From: Liquidambar formosana
Lineage: Eukaryota > Streptophyta > Magnoliopsida > Saxifragales > Altingiaceae
Direction of reading: 5' to 3'
Assembly (NCBI GenBank): GCA_039720395.1
Contig: CM077820.1
Span: forward strand, 13,415,848-13,479,847
Length of the DNA: 64,000 nucleotides
Part shown: piece by piece, positions 11,755 to 22,689 of the stretch
How the letters are laid out: each line of letters starts with the position of its first letter
Position numbering within the stretch: position 1 is the first letter of the stretch
Notes under the pieces: model-generated
Seen by the model: the letters and a program-made list of their open reading frames with translations, nothing else
What the model was told of the DNA's origin: nothing
Databases searched by the model: none
Position numbers and translations under genes: made by a program

Positions 11755-12986
11755 ATGGGTAACCAACCCAATGTTCCAGTTTATGTGATGCCAGTCAGCT
11801 ATAAACAAATGGCTGAAATGTCTCAAAGTTTTAACCAAATGAATTTTCAAAATCATCCTGAAACAAATCAAGAGATAAAAGATTTTTATAACCCCGGTTT
11901 AAATCCAAAAACCTATCATCTTTTAAATAATATTTGGAAAACTCATTGCTTCAACCATAAAGATGAGTTTAGAAGAAATATGTCCCAACTTGCTGAATTC
12001 TTGAAAACACAAGAAGAAAAGCAAACTTTTATTCATTCTGAATTTGCCAAGTTCATTAAACAAGTGGATTGGCTTGAAGATTTTTCTGAAGAAAAAATTA
12101 CTAATATTATTAATTTGATGAATTTTACTGAACAACAGGAAAATTCATACCTTAATAAAGCTTTAAGGATTTGTTTATTTAATAAAGCTAAAACAGCTTT
12201 ACCAAAAGAAATATTTTCTGATATTAATGATCGTATTGAAAACAATGAGATTAAATCCCTTCTCATTGAATTTGCTGAAAATATCTACTTGGAAAAAAAA
12301 TTCCAAAGTTGAAATTTTTCATAAACCATGAGCTTTGGAGTATGGAAGCAATTGGTTGGGAAGCTGTCGGAACAATCATCTTCGACTCCTTAATATCCAC
12401 TGCATTTGTTGACTTTCCCGCAATGATCAAAACAATGATCTATAATGTGGTGAAACACTACAAATGGAGTAGATATTTGAAATTCAAAATTTTTAGTCAT
12501 GCAGGATGGCGACAGAGAGAACTGTTTTTTCAACCATATCAAATCTGGAGCCTAGAACTTGCAAATGATCAAGATCTCATAAAAAATGAAGATCTTAAAT
12601 TTTTGGATAAAGCAGAAAATCTTGATTTATCCTCTTATTATATAGATAATTATATTGCTCTAAAAAGAGAAGCACAAAACATCTGCAACTATCGCTCCTA
12701 CAAATTCATGATCAGCGATGGAAGAAGATTGTTTTGCACAAATCTGATCACTTCATATGTGGAGACAGTTGCTCAAAGAATGGTAGCTGATGAGTTTCTT
12801 AATAATATTATCCATGGCCATGTTACCGGTCCTATTGAATTAACAATGGATGCGGAAGAGCTGGTGGACGCACAAGATTATTATGAAAATATTGTTAGCC
12901 ACAATCAAGAAGATAATGGTGACAGTTTCTGGAATTCTCTCGATGAAGAGACACTTCACAATATTGAGAACATGATGGAAGGATAG
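11755..12986 (+). pseudogene. Pararetrovirus ORF2, arm 1 (unknown function, frameshifted)
   Basis: This is a second viral reading frame of about 410 codons downstream of the RNase H region. It starts MGNQ and ends near an acidic C-terminus rich in Glu, Asp and Asn. It is predicted to be mainly helical, and no catalytic motif is visible. Its place between RNase H and the genomic promoter is where caulimoviruses keep the transactivator/inclusion-body gene and florendoviruses keep an ORF of unknown function; I cannot show homology to either. Arm 1 has a 1-nt frameshift in the A-run at about 12293-12300. An upstream ATG at 11622 overlaps the ORF1 stop. In arm 2 that ATG is in the ORF2 frame; in arm 1 an A-run length difference puts it out of frame. 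Confidence 0.7.
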
Positions 12987-13339
12987 GGGCCAGCGAGGCA
13001 ACATCTAGGAATTCTGCAGAATTGGACACGTATAACAAATACGTCCAATATTCAACAACCAAAGGACATGACGTGATATGCAGCATTCATTCAGCCTAAC
13101 TCTTTTAAAAAAGACAGACTTTTGAAGGCTCAGTCATAATCAGTGACAGAATCACGTGATACGATGAAGGAAGGAAGAACCTAGCCTTACTTTTTTATTT
13201 CAAAGTCAAAAAGTATACAGTGTAAAGTATGTAACATGTTTTTAATAGGGTTGTTGGGTAGTTGAATGTAATTATTGTACTTTTGATTCTTATCTTTAGT
13301 TTTTGTGTTTAAGTCCGGGCTTGAAGTCCGAAGTTTGTC

Positions 13340-13347
13340 TATAAATA
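13340..13347 (+). promoter_or_regulatory. Viral genomic-RNA promoter, TATA box (arm 1)
   Basis: TATAAATA lies 350 bases after the ORF2 stop and about 150 bases before a poly(A) signal, the compact arrangement of a 35S-type pararetroviral promoter. An upstream TGACGTGA at 13068-13075 resembles the TGACG core of as-1 elements. Transcription would run rightward towards the palindrome centre. Confidence 0.65.
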
Positions 13348-13492
13348 GATGAGTCCTTCAGTTGTAGAGGCAGAGTTGGATAGAAGTTTTCTGCTTATTG
13401 TGAGTCTGTAAAGAGAGAGAGTTAGAGAAAGAAGGAGCTTAGAGACCCTTTTTGTAAGTTTTTTTTCCTTTTATGTAATATTTGTAATTATT

Positions 13493-13498
13493 AATAAA
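13493..13498 (+). terminator. Viral poly(A) signal (arm 1)
   Basis: AATAAA lies about 150 bases downstream of the TATA box and 60 bases from the palindrome centre. In pararetroviruses the first pass reads past this site so that RNA has terminal redundancy; here read-through would enter the opposite arm. Confidence 0.6.
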
Positions 13499-13499
13499 G

Positions 13500-13620
13500 C
13501 TTGAGGTATTTTTGTAAATATCGTATTTTTGTCTTTATACGTATTTTGTATAGCTGGTATTCCAGCTATACAAAATACGTATAAAGATAAAAACAGTATT
13601 TACAAAAATACCTCACATTT
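13500..13620. repeat. Palindrome centre
   Basis: The 18 bases CGTATTTTGTATAGCTGG (13540-13557) and their exact complement 13562-13579 are separated by only four bases (13558-13561). The symmetry continues outward through both poly(A) signals and both promoters. There is no real spacer, so the two arms are joined tip to tip. Confidence 0.9.
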
Positions 13621-13624
13621 TATT
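13619..13624 (-). terminator. Viral poly(A) signal (arm 2)
   Basis: TTTATT on the + strand is AATAAA on the minus strand, mirroring 13493-13498. Confidence 0.55.
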
Positions 13625-13757
13625 AATAATTACAAAAGATATACAAGAATAAAGAAAACTTACAAAAAGTTCTTCTTTAGCAAAGCTCTCTTTCTATATA
13701 GACTCTTTCTCACTAAAACTCTCTGAGAACCCTGCCTATGCAAATGAAGGACTCATC

Positions 13758-13765
13758 TATTTATA
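13758..13765 (-). promoter_or_regulatory. Viral genomic-RNA promoter, TATA box (arm 2)
   Basis: TATTTATA on the + strand reads TATAAATA on the minus strand. It mirrors the arm 1 TATA box, so the two promoters face each other across about 400 bases. Confidence 0.65.
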
Positions 13766-14125
13766 GGCAAACTTCGGACTTCAAGCCCAGACTTAAACTC
13801 GGCATAAAAACTAAAGATAAGAATCAAAAGTACAATAATTACATTCAACTACCCAACAACCCTATTAAAAACATGTTACAAACTTTACACTGTACACTTT
13901 TTGACTTTGAAAAAAAAAGTGAGGCTAGGTTCTTCCTTCCTTCACCGTATCACGTGATTCTGTCATTGATTATGACTGAGCCTTCAAAAGTCTTTGTCTT
14001 CTTTTAAAAGAGTCAGGCTGAATGAATGCTGCATATCACGTCATGTCCTTTGGTTGTTGAATATTGGACGTATTTGTTATACGTATCCAATTCTGCAGAA
14101 TTCCTGGATGTTGCCTCGCTGGCCC

Positions 14126-15490
14126 CTATCCTTCCATCATGTTCTCGATATTGTGAAGTGTCTCTTCATAAAGAGAATTCCAGAAACTGTCACCATTATC
14201 TTCTTGATTGTGGCTAACAATATTTTCATAATAATCTTGTGCGCCCACCAGCTCTTCCGCATCCATTGTTAATTCAATAGGACCGGTAACAAGGCCATGG
14301 ATAATATTATTAAGAAACTCATCAGTTGCCATTCTTTGAGCAACTGTCTCCACGTAAGAAGTGATCAGATTTGTGCAAAGCAATCTCCTCCCATCGCTGA
14401 TCGTGAATTTATAAGAGCGATAGTTGTGGATGTTTTGTGCTTCTCTTTTTAGAGCAATATAATTATCTATATAATAAGAGGATAAATCAAGATTTTCTGC
14501 TTTATCCAAAAGTTTAAGATCTTCATTTTTTATGAGATCTTGATCATTTGCAAGTTCTAGGCTCCAGATTTGATATGGTTGAAAAAACAGTTCTCTCTAT
14601 CGCCATCCTGCATGACTAAAAATTTTGAATTTCAAATATCTACTCCATTTGTAGTGTTTCACCACATTATAGATCATTGTTTTGATCATTGTGGGAAAGT
14701 CAACAAATGCAGTGGATACTAAGGAATCGAAGATGATTGTTCCGACAGCTCCCCAACCAATTGCTTCCGTACTCCAAAGCTCATGGTTTATGAAAAATTT
14801 CAACTTTGGAATTTCTTTTTCCAAATAGATATTTTCAGCAAATTCAATGAGAAGGGATTTAATCTCATTGTTTTCAATACGATCATTAATATCAGAAAAT
14901 ATTTTTTTTGGTAAAGCTGTTTTAGCTTTATTGAATAAACAAATCCTTAAAGCTTTATTAAGGTATGAATTTTCCTGTTGTTCAGTAAAATTCATCAAAT
15001 TAATAATAGTAGTAATTTTTTCTTCAGAAAAATCTTCAAGCCAATCCATTTGTTTAATGAAATTGGCAAATTCAGAATGAATAAAAGTTTGCTTTTCTTC
15101 TTGTGTTTTCAAGAATTCAGCAAGTTGGGACATATTTCTTCTAAACTCAGCATTATGGTTTAAGCAATGAGTTTTCCAAATATTATTTAAAAGATGCTAG
15201 GCTTTTGGATTTAAACCGGGGTTATAAAAATCTTTTATCTCCTGATTTGTTTCAAGATGATTTTGAAAATTCATTTGGTTAAAACTTTGAGACATTTCAG
15301 CCATTTGTTTATAACTGACTGGTATCACATAAACTGGAACATTGGGTTGGTTACCCATGATCTGAGGAAATCTAGGAAAGCTGCTCTAGTTTGAGCTTCC
15401 TTTGCCTTTGTAGAATTGGGATGGTTTCCCATAATTCTTTCCTTGAGAATTTGAGGGTTTTTTCCCTCTGTCCGGATTCTGATTATTCAT
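14126..15490 (-). pseudogene. Pararetrovirus ORF2, arm 2 (unknown function, stops)
   Basis: This is the inverted copy of the arm 1 ORF2. The start could be the ATG at 15488-15490, which overlaps the ORF1 stop, or the ATG at 15356-15358 that matches the arm 1 MGNQ start. In-frame stops lie near 15390 and 15195 and at about 14597. The arm 1 frameshift is absent, showing that the two arms were broken independently. The N-terminal extension from 15490 is short and rich in Asn, Gly, Lys, Ser and Gln. No known motif was recognised. Confidence 0.7.
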
Positions 15491-18400
15491 TGTAACTTCT
15501 GGACAGATAATCAGCAAGAAAATTGTTAGTACCTTTAATATGTATTATATCAAAAGTATACTGACAAATAAAATTATACCATCTAACAAGTCTTGCGTTT
15601 TCTTCTCCTTTTTTTGATTTAATAAAATCTCTAACTGATTTGTTATTAGTACAAATTAAAAATTTAACAGGTGCCAAATAAATATGAAATCTTTTTATTC
15701 CATTTTTTATGGCTAATAATTCTTTTTCATAAGTTATATATTTTATTTCATTAGGTTTAAATTTTCCTGAATCATATCCACAGATTTCTTCTTATTTAGA
15801 ATTTTCTGGGATTGCTTTTAATACTGCTCCCCAAAACTCATCACTAGCATCGGTTTTTAGAATCAATTGGTCATTTTCTTTTGGAAAATAAACCTTTGGG
15901 GTATCTTTAAACATATTTTTAATTTCTTGAACTAAATCTAAATCTTTTTTAGTCCATTCTATTTTTATATCTGAATTTCCTTTTTTAGGAATATTCTTAA
16001 GTTTTTCAATTAAAGGTTTTTCCTTTTTAGATAAATTCTTTACGAATTTTCTTCCATAATTTAATAAACCTCAAAAACTCTGCAGTTCTTTGGGAGTTGT
16101 TATCTCATTTGGAAAATCTCTTATTTTCACAATAATATGATTTTGGAGTTGCATTCCTGATTGGTTTAGGATAACTCCTAAATATTCAATTTCTTCTTTT
16201 TCTATTTCCATTTTTTTAGGACTTAATATTATTTCATGTTTTAGGAATACATCTGAAACAATTTCAAGATGCTTTTTATGTTCTTCTCTGGTTTTAGAAA
16301 ATACTAAAACATCATCAATATATACTAAACAAAATTTATGAAGATGTTTGAACATGTTGTCCATCCATCTCTGAAATATTTGTGGTGTATTACAAATTCC
16401 AAATGGCATAACCGTCCATTGATAATGTCCATATGGTGCACTAAATGCAGTAAATGGTTTTGACTCATCTGTAAGCTTTACTTGCCAAAAGCCTGATTTG
16501 CAATCAAATTTGCTAAACCATTTAGAGTTCATAGCTTGTTTAACTAGAACATCTTTTCTAGGAATAAAGTATCCATCAAATTCAAGATTTTGGTTTAATC
16601 TTTTATAATTAATTACCATTCTAGCTTTTCCTCGTTTTATCTCATTATGGTTCATTACCATAAAGGCGGGACTAGAATGTTGACTTCTTGTTTCTTCAAT
16701 TAATCCTTTCTTAAATAATTCTTCAAGTTGAATTTCAAATTCATCTATATCTTTTTTAGTATAGAACATTGGTTTTACTCTAATTATTTTATTAGAATCA
16801 ATGAGTTTTAATTCACAAAACCATGGAGATTTTTCCTAAAGTTTTAATGGGTCTTCAGAAAAGTTTGGATGTAATTTTTTATAAATCCAATGTTTTTCAT
16901 CTAAAGATTTAATTATTGGTGTCATTTCACCACGCTTGACTGGCACAAATCTTTTTTCACAAACATGTTTATGATGTTGTAAAAGAAGAATTCTAACAGG
17001 TTCTTGTTTACAAGTTAGAATAACATGGTCACAATTGACAATAAAAGATATATAATTTTCAATGAAATTATTTTCTAATATCACATCACCATGCATATCT
17101 GGGAAACAAAGTATTTTAGGGATAGAGAATTTTTTATCTCCTAACCAAAGCGTAACATTTTTAGCTTTGAGAATAATTAAGGTTTCATTACCATCAATAC
17201 CTCTTGCAGATATTGAATTTTTCATTTTAATCCATAGATGCTCAGGTAATGCATTATACCTAGCAGCACTGGTTGTTGCTCTGGTATCTAACAGGATAGA
17301 TAAAACATATGGTTTATAGTTTTTGAAATTGAATTTTCCAAGAACATACATATATCTTTTCTTTCCTTGTTGGTAACTAAAGATTAATTGTTCTGGGTAT
17401 TTTCCATCAATTTTAATCTGTTGGAATACTACAGATTTTTGTTCTTCAAGGTAGGTTGTACCTGGAAGTATAGGTATTTGCACATTTTTTATTGCAATTG
17501 CTTTTCCCTTTTCATCTTGTTCATCTTTTTTAGATGTTGATGTTGATCCATCGTCCAATAATTTATTATTCCGGCGATTATCAGTGAAATAAATATTATT
17601 TCCTGATGCTTGAAATTCTATTGGTTTATAGAATTTTGGCTTAGGATTTTCTGTAAATTCTTTTATTAGCCAACTTTTTGGTATTTCCAAGTCTTTCCAA
17701 TTTATTAATCTTGGTTGGATTTCAGTATCGAATACTCGTGATTCGAATAATTCGATCATATTTCTATCAATTTCTTTAATTGAAGTTTTAGTAAAATTTG
17801 TTAGTTCATGGATTGCTTTCCACTGAACTGATAAATTATAATTATTTTTCTTCATATCAATTCCTTTAGTTTGGATATGAATTTTTATCGTGTCACAAAT
17901 ATTTGGATCTTCAATTGATATAAAATAATTTGGTTTTATTTTAAACCAAACTTGTCCATAAACAAGATTTGATTGTATTCCTCTTATTAGTGCTTTAATA
18001 GGATTTTCAAATCTTTTATCCAAGACTACTACTAGAATAGGAGTGTCTAATCGTACTCTAAATAGAGCTGTGATTTCTATTTGAATAATTCCGATATGAA
18101 TATATCGAATCTTTGGATGCTTTTGTTTAAGTCTTTTAATTTTGTTTTTATCGAATAGAGGGATTTCTATCGATTCATCCTCAGTAGCTTTAGCAGATGT
18201 ATTTCTACTAAATTGCTCAAACAATCTTGCTTGCTAAATATTAAATTTTGATATTTGGTAAAGCTCTTCTTTTTTAACTTCTTTGATTTTATTAAATTTC
18301 TCAAAATTAGATTCGTCTATAGATGCTTCTTCACCTATGACATCTCCTAATTTTATGAATTGTAATTCCTCGTTTGGAATTGCTTCAAAAATTTCTTTAT

Positions 18401-20444
18401 TTTCATTTCTTTCAGACATCATGAATATCATGTCTGATTCATCTTCACTTTCACTTTCAGATTCTGATTGAACCTCATAAATTATTGAATCATTGTTAGA
18501 GACTTCTTCTCCAACTAAAATTTCTAGTTGTTTTTCTTCTAGAAATTTTATCGTTTGTCTACCACTCTTTCCTTTCTTAGGGCATTGTGGTGCTATGTAA
18601 CCGTCTTCATTACAGATATAACATTTACATTTAGATTTTCTTCTAAATGTAGTGTTTCTATTATTTTTTCTTTTTCTTACATATTTTCTATTAGGATTAG
18701 GTTTTTTACCTTTCCACTTAATAAATTTATATTTTCTAAATTTTCTCTTTTTCTTATAAGGGGTTGATTTTTTACAACCAAATTCCCATTGTTGTCGCAT
18801 TACTTTGCTACAACACTTATTATTAAGTTGATTTTTCACTTGCTTAACAGCTTTTTGTGTTATGCAGTGTTTAGTTATAATTCTTTCAGCATATTGAATT
18901 CTTGCTCCTAACGTGTCTTTTCCACCATTAGAACTACTCAAGAATTCTTTATATCCATCATTACAAAGTTCATCCCATGGTGAGGGTAACTTATGAAAAA
19001 ATTGACTTAACCAAAACTCAGTTTTTGGTAGGTTAAGTTTATGGTAATATTCCTGATAAAATTTTGCAAAGGATTTAAATTCACAAATATTGCATATTCT
19101 GCATTTTGTTAGCATATACTCATTGTAAATTTCTACCTGTTCTTCAAATTTAATTCCACAAAATTCTCTTCTTAGAATTTGTGCAAATTCATTTAATATT
19201 TTATCAAATGAATTAAATTCATTAAGTAAACTAGCTTTTTCATGTTTACCTTCATCAAAAGCTTCCCATCTTCTAAGGAAGTTTAAGCAATCTCCTTGGA
19301 GAATTGCACAGATGTAGTCTAAAAATCTTTCTTTAGACCAACTACTTTTATATGTATTGATGACAATAGACATTGATTGTGCCCATTCTCTTAATGCTTG
19401 ATCATAATTTTTAAATTCGACATTTTTTAAGTCGAGATAAACTCCTCCTGTAGTGACATTGATTTTATTTAAATCAGTCCTTATACTTGTTGTAGGTGCA
19501 GGTTCTGATGTAGAACCTTCATCTTTTAAAGGTTTTAAATCTTCAACTTGCATTGGGTCATCATCATCAAGGTCATCATAGACATCAAATATAGGTGATT
19601 CAAAATTATACCTTTGACCTCTAGGAAGTATTTTTTCTTCCTCATCCGTCTCAATCTCTTTTCTTTTTTTAGAGTCTTGAGGGTCATTATTATTATCATC
19701 ATTGTTTTCTTTTTCAATGATTATTTCTTCATCAACTGAAGTACTGCTTGTACTTCCAGTATTGTGATCACTTGATGACAGACCAAATTTTCTACCTTCT
19801 GGTTTTGGTTCGTCATCTTCATCATCTGAACTTTCTTCTTTTACGCTGTTTGGCATAAAAGATATATCAGATTCTTTATCTGATTCACTTGACTCTTCTA
19901 ATTGAAGGGCTAAGTCATAATTATATTCAGTCATTAATTCTTCATTAGCTGAATACAATTCTTGCATTTGTTTTAGAAGTTTATTACGTTCATCGTAATT
20001 TTCTTCTTTTATATATCGGGTTTTCCAAAATTCTAAAATTTCTTTGATGGCTTCAAAGTCTTTTTGATGTTTATCAGTTTTAAACATCATTATTTCAGTT
20101 CCAAAATATAATCTTGGAATTTCTTCACAAGTATTTTCTTTTAGTACAAGTGAATTATCTGAATTGTTTTTCAGAGTATTTTCTAAATTTTGGATTAAAC
20201 CTTTTGTTTCATCCTTTAGATCTATATTTTGTATTTCACTTGACATATTAACTTTTTCATATATTTTTTCTTGATTTTCCTCAATATTTACTAATTTACT
20301 AAACATACCAGATAAGTTATCTACAACATAATTTAATGTTCTGCTAATATTGCCTACATGAGCATCTTTATCTTGCGCATGTGCTAAATGTTTATAATCA
20401 TTAGTTTGATTATTTTTCTTACGTATGCACCCTAAATCTTCCAT
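15483..20444 (-). pseudogene. Endogenous pararetrovirus ORF1 polyprotein, arm 2 (broken)
   Basis: This is a single reading frame of about 1650 codons with the same order as arm 1. It starts at the ATG 20442-20444, which arm 1 has lost. The coat protein region has an acidic N-terminal half and a zinc knuckle at 18582-18623, where the usual His is Tyr. The movement protein region is at about 18120-17770, the protease DTR at 17280-17288, RT YIDD at 16311-16322, and RNase H follows to 15483. Stops at 18234, 16836, 16071 and 15793 interrupt it, and one RNase H active-site Asp reads Asn (the arm 1 DNK motif is NNK here). Except for these stops the frame is maintained from 20444 to 16071. The layout coat, movement, protease, RT, RNase H in one frame is notable. 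Confidence 0.88.
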
Positions 20445-20678
20445 GACTAGGTTTTCCTACAAAGTTGCCGACTCAAACGAAAGGACACAATCTTAACTGG
20501 CTACCTTTCAACAAAGTCAAGGCCTCGGTACTCCCTAATCAAAGTTGTCTTAAGGTTTATAGATAGCTAAAAATAACTTAACTAACAGCTAAAACACTTC
20601 ACAAATAAACAAGAATAAATAAACTAACAACAGGCTCAAACAGATTACAATAAAAAGCTATAAATTCCTAATACTGAT

Positions 20679-20690
20679 GCTCTGATACCA
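20679..20690 (-). promoter_or_regulatory. Primer-binding site, tRNA-Met type (arm 2)
   Basis: GCTCTGATACCA on the + strand is TGGTATCAGAGC on the minus strand, 235 bases upstream of the ORF1 start at 20444. Confidence 0.8.
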
Positions 20691-21058
20691 TTAACAAACT
20701 ATGCTCAGTAGTATAGGACCTTAAGCTTATATATATATATATCAAACAAAATATGATACACATGAAAATTTTACAACTATAACTTTGACTAGCTACGGGA
20801 TGATGAGTCTATAAGCTACAAACATAACAAACTTAACACATGTAACATACATAAAACATTTAAACACATAACATATCTAAAACATGTTATACTATATCAA
20901 CAACCTAAATAGTAAATATGGTTTTCAAAAACCAAATATCAGTTTGATATCGGATTGGAATAACTAGTATTGATTATATTAAAATGGTCTTTTCCATTTG
21001 AATTCGGGACCAATTTGGCACCAATTCGGGACGTATTTTGGACCGATTTGCACCCCTA
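20691..21058. mobile_element. Right outer arm: hAT-like terminal region
   Basis: This is the inverted counterpart of 5239-5625, ending CCGATTTGCACCCCTA. An AT microsatellite (20730-20741) replaces the purine microsatellite of arm 1. It is followed at once by the ATTTTATC duplication. Confidence 0.55.
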
Positions 21059-21066
21059 ATTTTATC
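21059..21066. repeat. Right target-site duplication ATTTTATC
   Basis: It is identical to 5231-5238 and abuts the right tip of the palindrome. Confidence 0.75.
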
Positions 21067-21328
21067 TACTAAGTTAAACGTGGTTAACTAACAACTTTAA
21101 CAAGGAATGATAATATAATTTCACAAACATGAGATGATGCTTTTGTAATTGTCAAATAAGCGAAGAGATGTAAGTGTAATTTAACAAAAAAAAAAAAAAA
21201 AAAAAAACCAACGGAGCAATAATAAAGCACAAACAAAATCCTACAAACGCAAAAGAAAGCGTCATTATACACAATAATAGAGAAAGTACAAATCCATCAA
21301 CAAGATTTGGCATATATATATATATATA

Positions 21329-21591
21329 CTAGTAATCGAGTTCACGCAATGCGTGTGCAACACATCTGTTCAAGGTTTTATTCCATCAGTGAAATTGTTA
21401 TGTCAGTTTTCAAGTTTCTTCAACTGCATGTGTGTAGGAGAGAAAATTAAGAGGAAAGAGATTGTGGTGGGTTTTTTAAAGTTAATAAAATTACCAAATC
21501 GTTTCTTAACTTTATTAACTTGCAAGAGTATTTTAGTATTTTTAAGTGCAATCCAACCACAAAGGGAATTGGCTTTATATAGTAGTATAGA
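21329..21591 (-). mobile_element. Short non-autonomous Helitron
   Basis: Read on the minus strand it begins TCTATACTACTATATAAAGC and ends in CTAG. A short hairpin, CACGCATTGCGTG, lies about 10 bases before that end, and the flanks are A on the 5' side and T on the 3' side, the insertion preference of Helitrons. It is 263 bp with no coding capacity. It shares both termini with the 2-kb element at 50338-52369. Confidence 0.7.
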
Positions 21592-21713
21592 TAAAGCACC
21601 ATGGCTTAGTGCAATTCCACCGAAAGATTGAGATATGATGGCACTAGCCCCACTCTTTTTCCCTTTTTTTATTTTTATTTATTTTTTTATTTTTAAATTT
21701 CAATGGATGGAGA

Positions 21714-22550
21714 TGTCACGACCCAAAAATAGGCTATGACGTGTCAATAGAAAGAAGAATAAATAAAATGAAGTTCAAGGATGGTTTATAATATAAATTA
21801 TAGCTTTATAAAATATTTTTAGAAAATCCGGCATAGTCCTGTATGAAAATAAGACATACCAAGTTCTCGACAGTTTAAACCTGTTCAATCTAAAATCAAA
21901 ATTATTCAACCATTCACAACAGGTGATTAAAATAAACTGGCATACTAGTTCCCACAGAGTTCTATTGTCAATATAAGCAATATATAATACAATAAGTTTG
22001 TCTGAATAATATACAGGCTATAAAAATTGTAAAATGCATTTGCACAACATCCATAATGCAATGCTTATGCTAAGTTTGATGTGATGCCTCCTCATAAGAG
22101 TCATCCTTACTTTGTTCAAAGTCTGCAAAAGGTTTTAAAAATAAGCGTGAGTATAAACTCAGTAGAATATATTTTTCAAAGTTGTATATCAAGGTTTTAA
22201 AACCATTATAAACAAATAAATAAAATGAGATAACAAAAGATTGCATATCATAATTTAAAATAGGTACAGGAAAACATGAAAATCAATTATAACATAAATC
22301 CACGATATCTGGCAATCCACAACATTATCCACCATATCTGGCAATCCATATCATCAGTCTTTTAAACTGAATAATCTTCCCCAGGTCATGCGGAACTCTC
22401 GCGCGCGGAAATAAGAGGAAACACGGCAAGACATCCCTACCTGGAACCGCAGTAAATTCAAGAGGAAACACAACAAGACATCCCTACATGGGACCGCAGC
22501 CAATCAAATTGAAATGCTTCAAGACTAGCTCGATCTGTTTTCAATTTTTT
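21714..22550. mobile_element. LTR-like fragment (TGTCACGACCC start)
   Basis: TGTCACGACCC is the start of many plant Ty3/gypsy LTRs, and GTGAGTATAAACTCAGTAGAA near 22146 is also typical of such LTRs. No matching second LTR or internal region is present, so this would be a solo or truncated LTR. The right edge is approximate. Confidence 0.35.
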
Positions 22551-22689
22551 ATTGTTGTGGTATGCTAAATTGCTCCCAAGGCCGTCATTTACTCATTTAT
22601 TTATTTTTTATTTAATAAAGCCAAACGGGAGAATGACTCCGCGAGTTAATGGGTGTTTGTGGCAGATGGCACCATTTAATTGAAGTGCC

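Larger units (their letters stand above)
5239..21058. mobile_element. 15.8-kb palindrome: two inverted pararetrovirus genomes inside hAT-like ends
   Basis: The whole interval is one long inverted repeat with its centre at 13559/13560. Arm 1 is 5239-13559 (+) and arm 2 is 13560-21058 (-). The outer tips are TAGGGGTGCAAATCGG and its complement, flanked by 8-bp ATTTTATC duplications. Each arm, read inward, holds a hAT-like end, a tRNA-Met primer-binding site, a Caulimoviridae-type polyprotein ORF, a second ORF, a TATA box and a poly(A) signal. Arm 1 is longer mainly because of a 948-bp insertion (8569-9516), partly offset by a ~130-bp deletion near 5868. The arms differ by many substitutions, so it is not an exact assembly echo. 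The hAT assignment rests on tip sequence and target size only; no transposase is present. Confidence 0.75.

Noticed and set aside
5239..13559. Arm 1 as an LTR retrotransposon
   Set aside because: There is a tRNA-Met primer site, but no sequence near 5240-5625 matches the promoter/poly(A) region 13100-13559, so there are no LTRs. No integrase was seen, and a movement-protein-like region is present.
5239..21058. The palindrome as an assembly artefact
   Set aside because: The arms differ by many substitutions, a 948-bp insertion, an N-terminal deletion and different microsatellites, which a mirrored assembly error would not create. The junction should still be confirmed by spanning reads.
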